Shown piece by piece: positions 1-5,227 of a stretch of DNA of 6,822 nt. The notes beneath the pieces were generated by a model. That model did no database searches. It was given only the letters and a program-made list of their open reading frames with translations, and was not told the origin of the DNA. The stretch comes from Candidatus Sifarchaeum subterraneum (GTDB lineage Archaea; Asgardarchaeota; Sifarchaeia; Sifarchaeales; Sifarchaeaceae): the NCBI GenBank assembly GCA_016292335.1, contig JAECRX010000128.1:1-6822 (forward strand), in the 5' to 3' direction. Numbering within the stretch: the first letter of the stretch is position 1; each line of letters starts with the position of its first letter. The translations under genes and the position numbers were made by a program.

Positions 1-237
1 ATCGCAATTCCAGCTTTAGGAACTGGTGTAGGTGGGGTTCCAAGGGACGTTGCTGCAAAAATGATGGTTGAAATTGCGGTTGAACATATCACTACTGAAG
101 AAATTTCCCTTGAAAAAATCATTTTATGCGACATTAATGAAGAACAAACAGACCTCTTTTCAGAGAAACTCCGACCCTATCGTGATGAACTTGCAAGAAG
201 ATCATGGCAAAGACGAGCCCTGAAACATTATTTTTAA
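1..237 (+). CDS. Macro-domain (Appr-1''-p processing / ADP-ribose binding) protein, C-terminal part
   Basis: The frame is open from the first base of the window and ends at tandem TAA stops (235-240), giving the last 78 residues; the start lies outside the window. Near the left edge it reads IAIPALGTGVGGVPRDVAAK, the macro-domain loop (P-A-hydrophobic-GTG-x-GG-x-P) that wraps the phosphates and distal ribose of ADP-ribose. After it come the expected amphipathic helix (MMVEIAVEHI) and a final beta strand (EKIILCDINEEQ). Family members bind or hydrolyse ADP-ribose derivatives such as O-acetyl-ADP-ribose or mono-ADP-ribosylated proteins in the cytoplasm. The catalytic Asn/Asp region is upstream and unseen, so hydrolase activity cannot be claimed. 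The tail, ending RRSWQRRALKHYF, is basic and extends past the core fold. The gene converges on the TrmJ gene across a roughly 900-base gap, so no operon partner is visible. Confidence 0.85.
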   Translation: MAIPALGTGVGGVPRDVAAKMMVEIAVEHITTEEISLEKIILCDINEEQTDLFSEKLRPYRDELARRSWQRRALKHYF

Positions 238-820
238 TAACCTCAAATCCATCATGACGCTTTCATGAAAAGAATATGGCACACATCGGTGCTAGTGAAG
301 TATAGGTAAGTTTTGACAGTTATCGCCTTTTTTCACGATGCGAATGATACTCTTTTCTCTTTTAGGATACGGATCTAAACTATTCATTCATTTTAGTAAT
401 CAAAACGATTTTTGTATTTATTAATTAACGAAAGACTCTTCCATTGCAAGCACTTTTTAAAGTAAACTGATTTTATTCAATCCATCTATTTATTCAATAA
501 TTTTCGCTTTAATTTTCTGTAAACTTTCAAGATATCCAAATGCTGATTTTTATTCAACTAAGTTTTCCAATATTCTATTTTTTTAAGGAAAAAATTCAGA
601 ATATTTTTTTTCAAGTTTCTAGAATTGCGGAGAGTTTTACTACAAAGTTTATCAATTTGAATTTTTGATACCAATCTTATAGATCCTTTAGAAAAAACAA
701 AACTTTAATGCAATTTAAAGAATTTGAACGAAACTACATTTTATATTATTTCTGAATGCAAAATGCCACTTGTCTTCTTCACCAATAATTTAATGTAAAT
801 AAAGGATAGGATCTATTTTG
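238..820. other. AT-rich gene-poor spacer after the macro-domain gene
   Basis: No convincing coding frame was found on either strand. A TCATGA/TCATGA pair (252-257 and 263-268) can form a small hairpin just after the macro-domain stop, and T-runs at 328-333 and 604-611 could end transcription. TTATTCAA recurs near 473, 491 and 551, which looks like low-complexity drift. Nothing here identifies a mobile element or a structured RNA with confidence. Confidence 0.5.
729..750 (+). promoter_or_regulatory. Possible archaeal promoter (BRE + TATA) ahead of the small Cys/His ORF
   Basis: A purine-rich CGAAAC (729-734) is followed by TTTATATTA (740-748). The order and spacing resemble an archaeal BRE plus TATA box and would place transcription start near 770, about 50 bases before the GTG at 821. 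In such AT-rich DNA a match of this kind arises easily by chance. Confidence 0.25.
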
Positions 821-988
821 GTGACTAATTCGAAGATAAAATTATTGAGAGAATTTGATTGGGTCTGTTTTAAACATAGAATTGTTCTTCATCGACTCAA
901 GAAAAAGTGTCTCTCCTGTAATAAGAGGATGTTAATTCCAGTTGAATCATTAACATTCCGAACTTTCCATCGGAGAACTCATTATTAA
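821..988 (+). CDS. Small Cys/His-rich protein (55 aa), possible zinc-binding microprotein
   Basis: A 55-codon frame begins with GTG (a TTG lies one codon upstream) and ends TAA. The product is strongly basic. Its potential metal ligands are C16, H19, C30, C33, H50 and H54, so the second half reads C-x2-C-x16-H-x3-H, recalling a C2H2 finger with a longer-than-usual spacer; the CNKRM segment after the second Cys also resembles finger sequences. A GGAT at 804-807 is only a weak ribosome-binding site. Points in favour are a possible promoter upstream, a hairpin two bases after the stop, and its location in a gap otherwise lacking genes. No family is recognised, there is no ATG, and a frame of this length can occur by chance, so it is a candidate only. 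If real, nucleic-acid binding would be the natural guess. Confidence 0.3.
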   Translation: MTNSKIKLLREFDWVCFKHRIVLHRLKKKCLSCNKRMLIPVESLTFRTFHRRTHY

Positions 989-989
989 T

Positions 990-1018
990 TAATTCCTTTG
1001 GAATTATTGTCTTTTAAA
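990..1018 (+). terminator. Hairpin plus TTTT after the small Cys/His ORF
   Basis: TAATTCC-TTT-GGAATTA (990-1006) forms a 7-bp perfect stem with a 3-base loop, two bases after the TAA of the 55-codon ORF. A short T-run follows (TTGTCTTTTA). It could act as a transcription end for the ORF, though the stem is AT-rich and the T-run is short. Confidence 0.3.
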
Positions 1019-1106
1019 ATGAATTAAGATTCCTTTTGTATCGTCTCTGCAAGCGATATATGCTGTCAGAAACTGATATGTCTTGGTAGGTGTTGGATGG
1101 CTAAAA

Positions 1107-1126
1107 TTTTTTTCACTAGAAAAAAA
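1107..1126 (-). terminator. Oligo-T terminator for the TrmJ gene
   Basis: T7-CACTAG-A7 (1107-1126) is symmetrical. Read on the minus strand it puts a T7 run 18-24 bases after the TrmJ stop, as expected for archaeal intrinsic termination. The symmetry lets it serve both directions, which suits the convergent layout. Confidence 0.45.
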
Positions 1127-1143
1127 GGTCAACAATCCAATAT

Positions 1144-1902
1144 CTATTTTTCATCGTCATAAACAGGAAAAAAATTTGTGGATTCAATCGCTGATTTTTT
1201 ATGAAATTTCAAAGTCCTTTCTATTTTACGTAAAACACCAGCAAGGGTGTGTGCTTCTCTTCCGGAAATGAAAGCTCTTCCTAAGATAGCTTTCAAGATT
1301 CTCAAGGGGATATATCTTTTCTTTTCATAATAGTCAATAAGCTCAAGAATGGAACTCCAATAATCGATGATTATGTCTTTTTCTTTTTTACTTGAGGCGC
1401 GAAAAGTAGTTGGTTCATGGTCTTTGGTAGCTTTAAACAAGAAATAGAAAATAATAGCTGCGGCGTGAGAAATATTGAGAGAGGGATATTCTGGATTTGC
1501 TGGGATGTTTACAACGACATCACAATATTCGAGTTCTTCATTTGTCAGGCCATCAGCTTCTCGACCAAAAAGGAATGCGATATTTCCACTTACCTCTGCA
1601 ATATTTTCGATTAGCTGTTCAGGAGTGATTGGCATTCTTAGAAGGTTATGATCTCCACCTGTAATAGCTGTAGTTCCTACTAAAAAGTCAAAATTACTTA
1701 TAGTTGATTCAAGTGATTCTACAATCTTTACATTATCTAGAACGTCGCGTGCATGCATTGCATACCTTCTTGCTTCTGTTGAGATGGACACCGATGGTTT
1801 TACCAATATTAAATCATTGATATCGAAATTTTTCATCACCCTTGCAATAGCTCCAATATTTACTTCACCTTTAGGCTCAATTAAAACAACACTTGGTTTC
1901 AT
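1144..1902 (-). CDS. trmJ: TrmJ-like SPOUT-family tRNA (cytidine-2'-O)-methyltransferase
   Basis: A 252-residue cytoplasmic protein, close to the usual length of TrmJ (E. coli about 246). The three SpoU/TrmH signatures are in order: motif 1 NIGAIARVMKNF (15-26), with the RNA-facing Arg21; motif 2 FLFGREADGLTNEEL (110-124); motif 3 IPANPEYPSLNISHAAA (133-149), which forms the trefoil knot and SAM pocket. The C-terminal LGRAFISGREAHTLAGVLRKIERTL segment matches the helical extension typical of TrmJ rather than TrmH or TrmL. TrmJ methylates the ribose at tRNA position 32 in the anticodon loop; the characterised archaeal enzyme acts on C32. The ATG at 1902 leaves motif 1 at its normal distance from the N-terminus. 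A purine-rich AAGGGG lies 12 bases upstream on the minus strand, a marginal ribosome-binding site. The gene is monocistronic, with a T7 run downstream. The family is secure; exact nucleotide specificity is inferred. Confidence 0.9.
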   Translation of the reverse strand: MKPSVVLIEPKGEVNIGAIARVMKNFDINDLILVKPSVSISTEARRYAMHARDVLDNVKIVESLESTISNFDFLVGTTAITGGDHNLLRMPITPEQLIENIAEVSGNIAFLFGREADGLTNEELEYCDVVVNIPANPEYPSLNISHAAAIIFYFLFKATKDHEPTTFRASSKKEKDIIIDYWSSILELIDYYEKKRYIPLRILKAILGRAFISGREAHTLAGVLRKIERTLKFHKKSAIESTNFFPVYDDEK

Positions 1903-1940
1903 AAGGTTTTTTCCCCTTCAGGTTGTTTTCAATCATTTTT

Positions 1941-1958
1941 CATAAATAATTTGTTCTT
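1941..1958 (-). promoter_or_regulatory. Possible promoter of the TrmJ gene
   Basis: On the minus strand GAACAAATTATTTATG reads as a BRE-like purine stretch followed by a TATA-like TTATTTATG (plus-strand 1941-1949). It lies about 40 bases from the start codon, which would give a short leader of 10-15 bases. The TATA match is imperfect. Confidence 0.3.
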
Positions 1959-2081
1959 ATTCTCAAAAATATGATGTCATTATCGTTCTGCTAGTTTTTT
2001 CCGTATGATTGTGCGACTATTTAGGATGGGGTATCTTTTAAAACAATCATGTCGAAATTCACATTCTTTGCAACCAGCACA

Positions 2082-2094
2082 GTAAAGTATATTA
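2082..2094 (+). promoter_or_regulatory. Possible promoter of the 149-residue orphan gene
   Basis: GTAAAGTATATTA (2082-2094) combines an A-rich BRE-like stretch with a TATA-like core, predicting a start near 2115 and a leader of about 50 bases. An AGGT (2154-2157) lies 8 bases before the ATG and could serve as a weak Shine-Dalgarno site. Confidence 0.3.
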
Positions 2095-2165
2095 GACACT
2101 AACTTGCTTTATTTTCTATCTTCAAACATTTCTTCAGCCAAATAAAATCGTATAGGTCATGCACC

Positions 2166-2615
2166 ATGGAAGAGAACATTTACCGAAATCCTCCTAAAAA
2201 TGAGGAATTAGATTCATTCAAATCATACGTAACTAATATGAAAGATGATATCCTAAACGAAGCTAGAAGTAATGCTGATACGGTAAGTACCAAAGTTAAA
2301 GATGAAGCATATAAAAGTGCTGCTGAATATCTATTACAGATGGTCTTTTCATCTATCAGCTGTAATGAACTTGAAAGCCCACGAAAAGTCATTGATACCA
2401 TAAAAAAATCAAAAAAATTTTCTTCTCTTGCAGAAGAAGAATTTTTTACCATTGCTGAGAAGCTTTTGGAATCTTTTGAGGAAAAAGACTTAGAAAAGTT
2501 TGTTCAATCAATGGACAACATTTTGGAAAACGTTTTCGGAAATGTATCTTCTATAGAGGTCAGGTTAACGACACTCAAGGATTTGCATTGTGCATTCTTT
2601 GCTTACACGCAATGA
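2166..2615 (+). CDS. Hypothetical 149-aa helical, charged cytosolic protein
   Basis: No family is recognised. The 149-residue product is rich in Glu, Lys and Ser, has no signal peptide or hydrophobic membrane segment, and reads as mostly alpha-helical: residues about 14-60 form a long charged helix (ELDSFKSYVTNMKDDI...), and further helices run to about 125. It holds two Cys residues in no metal-binding arrangement. The ATG at 2166 sits 8 bases after an AGGT; the CACCATGG context looks like a eukaryotic start but is coincidence or lineage bias. Codon use is strongly A/T-ending, like the neighbouring native genes and unlike the pair at 4288-6635. It converges on the VTT/DedA gene with only 30 bases between stops, so the two are not co-transcribed. 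Helical bundling or protein-protein contact is a guess from composition only. The frame is long and uninterrupted in AT-rich DNA, which supports a real gene. Confidence 0.7.
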   Translation: MEENIYRNPPKNEELDSFKSYVTNMKDDILNEARSNADTVSTKVKDEAYKSAAEYLLQMVFSSISCNELESPRKVIDTIKKSKKFSSLAEEEFFTIAEKLLESFEEKDLEKFVQSMDNILENVFGNVSSIEVRLTTLKDLHCAFFAYTQ

Positions 2616-2620
2616 CCTTT

Positions 2621-2635
2621 AGAAAAATAAAAATC
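2621..2635 (-). terminator. T-rich terminator of the VTT/DedA gene
   Basis: On the minus strand GATTTTTATTTTTCT follows the VTT/DedA stop by about 10 bases. Two T5 runs separated by one A fit an archaeal oligo-T terminator. It occupies the 30-base gap between two convergent genes. Confidence 0.4.
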
Positions 2636-2645
2636 ATTTCTCTTC

Positions 2646-3434
2646 TTATTCAGTTGGTTTTCGTCTTAAGTGTGTGTAAATGTAATCTTCGTCATCGGTT
2701 GGTATTCCAACTTCTTTTTCTTTACTACTTGCTTTTTTGACTGATTTAGGAACTAGTTCAAGTCCAGCCATTTCATGAGTTTCTATTATATATTCGTTGA
2801 CTAAATCTGTATTTAATTCCAGTTGTTCGAGTTCTTTCATTATCGCTGGTTGAATTGTGGATAATGGAACCATTTTCGTCTTGCTAAATCTCTTTTGGCT
2901 TACAAGTCTTTCAAATTGATCGTTAAGTACTTTGGCAAATTGCTCGATTGTATGTGGTGGAATTACTTCTATTTTTTCCTCTTCAATTGCTTCTATTTTT
3001 TCCTCTTCAATTGCTTCTATTTTTTCCTCTTCAATTGCTTCTATTTCTTCCTTGACAGGGGAAATTTTTCTTCTCAAGGACTTAATGTATTTGGGCCAGT
3101 CAACCATGATTAGTAAAATAACAGCGACTATTGTTATAATCAGATTGATTGCGATAATCCATGGGTTCTCTTCTCCGCCAATGCCGTATGCTGCCATAAT
3201 CATTTGACCAATTTCTGTCTCTTTTCCATATCGTACTAAGAAAACGATTCCAACGCATAAAATTATTTTTCCAACAAAACAGGCAAGTATGGCCTCTAAG
3301 AGTGAATATTCGACCATTCCGAGAACCATCAAAAGTACATCGTCTGGTAACGGAGTTGCAGCGAATAGAATGATCAATGGTATCGAAAACTTCCTTCCTC
3401 TCTTGACTAAACCACCAAGAGTTTCAAGTCTTTT
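2646..3434 (-). CDS. VTT/DedA-family membrane protein, C-terminal part with repeat-bearing cytosolic tail (after the frame change)
   Basis: This frame is the continuation of the upstream half. It resumes at the A-run (3431-3435) as KRLETLGGLVKRGRKFSIP and then gives FAATPLPDD, the hallmark second re-entrant loop of archaeal VTT/DedA proteins. Next come two hydrophobic stretches (VLLMVLGMVEYSLLEAILAC and GKIILCVGIVFLV), then a last membrane helix (WIIAINLIITIVAVILLIMV). After the helix a basic RRK marks the cytoplasmic side. A highly charged linker follows, built from three perfect 24-bp repeats (EEEKIEAI units), then about 100 residues of unrecognised soluble sequence (TIEQFAKVLNDQFERL...). 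The tail is unusual, since most DedA proteins end soon after the last helix. An in-frame TTG at 3377 could be called as a start, but it would cut the VTT fold in half, has no ribosome site, and is unlikely. Relatives act in lipid scrambling or undecaprenyl-phosphate/lipid translocation; the substrate is unknown here. Confidence 0.8.
   Translation of the reverse strand, partial: KRLETLGGLVKRGRKFSIPLIILFAATPLPDDVLLMVLGMVEYSLLEAILACFVGKIILCVGIVFLVRYGKETEIGQMIMAAYGIGGEENPWIIAINLIITIVAVILLIMVDWPKYIKSLRRKISPVKEEIEAIEEEKIEAIEEEKIEAIEEEKIEVIPPHTIEQFAKVLNDQFERLVSQKRFSKTKMVPLSTIQPAIMKELEQLELNTDLVNEYIIETHEMAGLELVPKSVKKASSKEKEVGIPTDDEDYIYTHLRRKPTE
2966..3051 (-). repeat. Three perfect 24-bp in-frame tandem repeats plus a partial fourth
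   Basis: Copies lie at 2966-2989, 2990-3013 and 3014-3037, each identical, with a degenerate partial copy at 3038-3051. The unit is a multiple of three and encodes the 8-residue EEEKIEAI, so copy-number change would lengthen or shorten a charged helical linker without disturbing the frame. The lack of any silent difference between copies points to recent duplication or ongoing homogenisation. Confidence 0.95.
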
Positions 3435-3841
3435 TCCATACGTGTGTCTTCAATCACTTCCTTTCCACCGCGTCCCAATACCCATGCTGAAGTTTCTCCA
3501 ATGGCGGCACCAAGTCCTGCAGAAATTCCTAGAAGCCATGGATCAATTTCTGGAATAGCAATAGCGAGAACAGCTAATGCTATGACATAAGGCACTGGGA
3601 AAATCACAGAGACATTTCCAAAAATGCTGATTAAAAAAATACCTATGTAAATTCCTATAATGCCATAACTATCATAAAAATCCTGAACTATATTTACCAT
3701 CAGATCTCCTATATTAATGCCCAAGGCGGCTATAAAGAGTATTATAATGAAAAATGCAGCAATGAATGCGACTATTGAAAATTTTTTAATTTTTTCCTTC
3801 AATCCTTCTCTTTTTTCTTCTTTTTCCTCCAATTCTGTCAT
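3407..3841 (-). CDS. VTT/DedA-family membrane protein, N-terminal part (before the frame change)
   Basis: From the ATG at 3841 this frame runs 144 codons to a TAG at 3407-3409. Residues 1-20 are charged (MTELEEKEEK...), 21-42 form the first membrane helix, and 60-95 hold a hydrophobic segment with FPVPYVIAL (81-89), matching the first re-entrant loop of DedA/VTT proteins. GAAIGETSAWVLGRGG (111-126) is the conserved G-A-x-x-G-E...GR segment. Homology-like sequence stops at K137; the last 7 residues (DLKLLVV) are out-of-frame tail, while the other frame continues the fold. Inserting one A in the run at 3431-3435 restores a single product of 398 residues. An ATG at 3892 would add 17 residues, but a BRE/TATA-like element covers that segment about 30 bases before 3841, so I prefer 3841. 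Alone, this half cannot complete the VTT fold. Confidence 0.8.
   Translation of the reverse strand: MTELEEKEEKREGLKEKIKKFSIVAFIAAFFIIILFIAALGINIGDLMVNIVQDFYDSYGIIGIYIGIFLISIFGNVSVIFPVPYVIALAVLAIAIPEIDPWLLGISAGLGAAIGETSAWVLGRGGKEVIEDTRMEKDLKLLVV
3431..3435 (-). other. -1 frame change at an A5 run inside the VTT/DedA gene
   Basis: On the minus strand the sequence is ATGGAAAAAGACTT. Frame one reads M-E-K-D-L and stops 7 codons later; the -1 frame reads G-K-R-L-E-T-L and continues the family fold to 2646. The two frames overlap from 3449 to 3407. A missing sixth A would explain it (true mutation, or a homopolymer sequencing or assembly error). Ribosomal slippage of Lys-tRNA from AAA back to AAA is physically possible, but this is not the canonical A-AAA-AAG heptamer. 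Confidence 0.85.
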
Positions 3842-3867
3842 GTGAGGGCAACTCCATCTTTTTAGAA

Positions 3868-3885
3868 GGTTTATAACCCATTTTT
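3868..3885 (-). promoter_or_regulatory. Promoter of the VTT/DedA gene (BRE + TATA)
   Basis: On the minus strand CGAAAAATGGGTTATAAACC presents a BRE-like CGAAAAA and a TTATAAA TATA box about 28 bases before the ATG at 3841. That distance predicts a near-leaderless transcript beginning a few bases before this ATG, which is the reason for preferring it over the upstream ATG at 3892. Confidence 0.5.
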
Positions 3886-3972
3886 CGCACATCTTCTTGT
3901 ATGTAAGGTATTTTTTGTTATGAATCTTGCAATATGAAAAAGTTTATCGAGATTTTTGTTAAGAAATCAATC

Positions 3973-4172
3973 ATATATTATTGCTTACAATATTAAAAAT
4001 GTGCGGAAAATAGGTTTTAGGATTTTCAATGTATTCTTTTTTGATGATAAATGGCTTTCTTCATCAAAAGTGTTTTTGTAATAGGAAACTATTGATCTGG
4101 TAGAGTCAAATCTCTTTTATAAAGTTATTTCAGAATGTAATTTGAAGCTCTGAAATGACTTTCTCATTTTTT
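3973..4172 (+). ncRNA. Candidate small RNA: TATA-like element followed by two hairpins with T-runs
   Basis: This lies in the gene-free stretch 3842-4287. ATATATTA at 3973-3980 could start a transcript near 4002. A 9-bp perfect stem (TTTTGATGA 4039-4047 with TCATCAAAA 4061-4069) is followed by T5 (4073-4077). A second stem of 14 bp with one G-U pair (4121-4134 with 4149-4162) is followed by T6 (4167-4172). Two separate hairpin-plus-T structures within 135 bases are more than expected in ordinary spacer. No RNA family is recognised. Alternatively these are transcription-termination or DNA-level elements. Confidence 0.3.
4121..4162. repeat. 14-bp inverted repeat (one mismatch) with a 14-base loop
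   Basis: The left arm AAAGTTATTTCAGA and right arm TCTGAAATGACTTT pair at 13 of 14 positions, and the odd pair is G-U in RNA. T6 follows at 4167-4172, so it has the form of an intrinsic terminator on the plus strand, although no plus-strand gene lies directly upstream. Confidence 0.7.
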
Positions 4173-4255
4173 CAAATCCACGGAATAGTTTGTGGTTATT
4201 TCAAGGTTGAATTTCTTACTTGAATAAGTTACATTAAAGAAAATGTCCAGCATTC

Positions 4256-4264
4256 AAAAAAAAA
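4256..4264 (-). terminator. T9 terminator after the PEP-hydrolase-like gene
   Basis: The A9 run on the plus strand is T9 on the minus strand. It begins about 24 bases after the tandem stops (TAG TAA, 4285-4290) of the TIM-barrel gene, as expected for archaeal oligo-T termination. Confidence 0.5.
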
Positions 4265-4287
4265 GGAAGGATAGAAAGATTAGGTTA

Positions 4288-5127
4288 CTACTTCCTGAGA
4301 GGGACGCTTTTGTATTCCTTCACAGTGGACACAACAGCTTTCTCTATCGGGATCCTCTCAATAGAAGATGCACCGACAAATCCGGCGGCGTCCGAGTGCT
4401 CGTAAAGAAATTTGGTGTCCTCGGGTTCCGCGAAGGGACCTCCATGCGCCAAACATATGATATCGGGGTTAACATCCTTGGTGGCTTCGATCATAACCTG
4501 CGCACTTTTAGCCGCTTCTTCGTGGACTGTAGCAACCTCATATCCGACTAAGCCGCCTACAGTAGCTCCCACGTGGACGCACTGCACGTCTACAGGTATT
4601 TCAGCCATCTTTCTAGCGTCTTCGGTGTCAAAAACGTAGGACACGGTGAACCAATCGTATTCATCATGGGCTATCCGCAGCATTTCCACTTCCCAGTCGA
4701 ATCCGAAACCAACGGTTTCCCTCCACCGACGCCACTTGTCGTAGAGGCCCAACGTAGGAAAGTTTATCACTCCTGAAAAACCCTTGTCGATGAAGAGCTT
4801 AACCAATTTGTCCAGGTTTTCTCTATAAAAAGCCCGATATGGATCCGTAGCCTCAATACCAGCGATTATGGGCGTGTCCTTAACGACGTTATTCAGTTCG
4901 TCAAACATACCCAAGGTCACGCCGTTTGAGTCGCCGTATAAGGTTGTTGGGAGCCCCATGTGCCTCGACAAGCCCGTGCTATAAACTATCAACAAGTCAG
5001 CTCCACCTAATTCTGCACATTTTGCTACGAGACCTGTGCTGACACCTGCACCGAGGATCGGCTTTCCCTCAGCAATGCTTTGACGTAATCTTCGCAAAAT
5101 TTCAGATCTGTCTATAGGATTTCCCAA
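4288..5127 (-). CDS. Phosphoenolpyruvate hydrolase-like (PF09370-type) TIM-barrel protein
   Basis: A 279-residue protein with the family landmarks in order: ILRRLRQSIAEGKPILGAGVSTGL (10-33), GGADLLIVYSTG (41-52), AGIEATDPYR (about 89-98), GFSGVINFPTLGL (about 117-129), ETVGFGFDWEVEM, HVGATVGG, LAHGGPFAEPED (about 226-237) and GFVGASSIER (about 250-259). This is the TIM-barrel family called PEP-hydrolase-like, related to PEP mutase/isocitrate lyase; its true substrate is not established. In plants and fungi the same domain is fused to a Tm-1-like domain, and here its partner is the divergent neighbour 128 bp away. The start is TTG at 5127: GGTG sits exactly 8 bases upstream, matching the partner gene, and it gives the usual family N-terminus, while the next Met is far inside the fold. 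The stop is doubled (TAG TAA). Base composition is clearly richer in GC than the genes to the left. Confidence 0.88.
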   Translation of the reverse strand: MGNPIDRSEILRRLRQSIAEGKPILGAGVSTGLVAKCAELGGADLLIVYSTGLSRHMGLPTTLYGDSNGVTLGMFDELNNVVKDTPIIAGIEATDPYRAFYRENLDKLVKLFIDKGFSGVINFPTLGLYDKWRRWRETVGFGFDWEVEMLRIAHDEYDWFTVSYVFDTEDARKMAEIPVDVQCVHVGATVGGLVGYEVATVHEEAAKSAQVMIEATKDVNPDIICLAHGGPFAEPEDTKFLYEHSDAAGFVGASSIERIPIEKAVVSTVKEYKSVPLRK

Positions 5128-5135
5128 ATTTAAAA

Positions 5136-5139
5136 CACC
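5136..5139 (-). promoter_or_regulatory. Shine-Dalgarno site fixing the TTG start of the PEP-hydrolase-like gene
   Basis: GGTG on the minus strand is separated by 8 bases from the TTG at 5127. It matches the archaeal 16S anti-SD core and has the same sequence and spacing as the divergent partner gene. An ATG overlapping it (AATGGTG) is out of frame. Confidence 0.6.
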
Positions 5140-5145
5140 ATTACG

Positions 5146-5167
5146 TTTTTTTTTTTTATAAAAAAAA
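5146..5167. repeat. T12-AT-A8 tract with a perfect 18-bp A/T palindrome
   Basis: T12 (5146-5157), then A-T, then A8 (5160-5167). Positions 5150-5167 form a perfect palindrome, T8-AT-A8. The tract lies between the palindromic TATA box and the TTG start, so it would fall in the minus-gene leader or at its transcription start. Rigid A-tracts of this kind can exclude histones or bend DNA. Confidence 0.8.
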
Positions 5168-5180
5168 TTCCCGTTAAAAC

Positions 5181-5190
5181 TTATATATAA
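5181..5190. promoter_or_regulatory. Palindromic TATA box shared by the divergent pair
   Basis: TTATATATAA is its own reverse complement and is the best TATA match in the 128-bp spacer. Rightward it has an A-rich BRE-like GTTAAAAC upstream and predicts a start near 5210. Leftward it predicts a start near 5160 at the A/T tract. A second possible rightward TATA (CTATATATC, 5202-5210) would start transcription near 5231. Confidence 0.5.
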
Positions 5191-5203
5191 AGTAACCTTT
5201 ACT
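5191..5203. promoter_or_regulatory. Operator-like 13-bp inverted repeat, site 1
   Basis: AGTAA-CCT-TTACT is a perfect 5-bp inverted repeat around CCT, directly abutting the TATA box. An 11-of-13 match occurs at 5228-5240, 37 bp downstream. A repressor dimer here would block TBP/TFB or polymerase for the rightward gene and could reach the leftward one. Confidence 0.4.
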
Positions 5204-5227
5204 ATATATCGTTTTTTAGATATGTCA

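Noticed and set aside
1083..1271. Plus-strand 62-codon open frame
   Set aside because: It overlaps the terminator and C-terminal end of the TrmJ gene on the other strand and has no domain or ribosome-binding site.
1417..1614. Plus-strand 65-codon open frame
   Set aside because: It lies wholly antisense within TrmJ across conserved motifs 2 and 3.
2162..2169. CACCATGG as a Kozak-type signal
   Set aside because: The promoter and gene features point to an archaeon, and a single match carries no weight.
2180..2452. Minus-strand 90-codon open frame
   Set aside because: It is antisense to the 149-residue gene, with no promoter and unlikely composition.
2966..3051. CRISPR-like array
   Set aside because: The repeats are directly adjacent with no spacers and lie in frame within a coding region.
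2895..3207. Two plus-strand open frames with FYFFLFNC or IASIFSSS repeats
   Set aside because: These are antisense readings of the 24-bp tandem repeat in the VTT/DedA gene; the minus frame gives a known fold.
3431..3437. Canonical programmed -1 slippery heptamer
   Set aside because: The site has only five A's after GG, so it does not fit X-XXY-YYZ; a one-base deletion or sequencing error is simpler.
3289..3558. Plus-strand 89-codon open frame across the frame-change region
   Set aside because: It is antisense to both halves of the VTT/DedA gene, including its conserved loop motifs.
4041..4047. C/D-box guide RNA (TTGATGA as C box)
   Set aside because: The box is consumed by a perfect 9-bp stem and no correctly spaced D, C' and D' boxes were seen.
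4243..4551. Plus-strand 102-codon open frame
   Set aside because: Most of it is antisense to conserved C-terminal motifs of the PEP-hydrolase-like protein.
4412..4776. Two further plus-strand open frames (4412-4639 and 4573-4776)
   Set aside because: Both are shadows of the PEP-hydrolase-like gene on the other strand.
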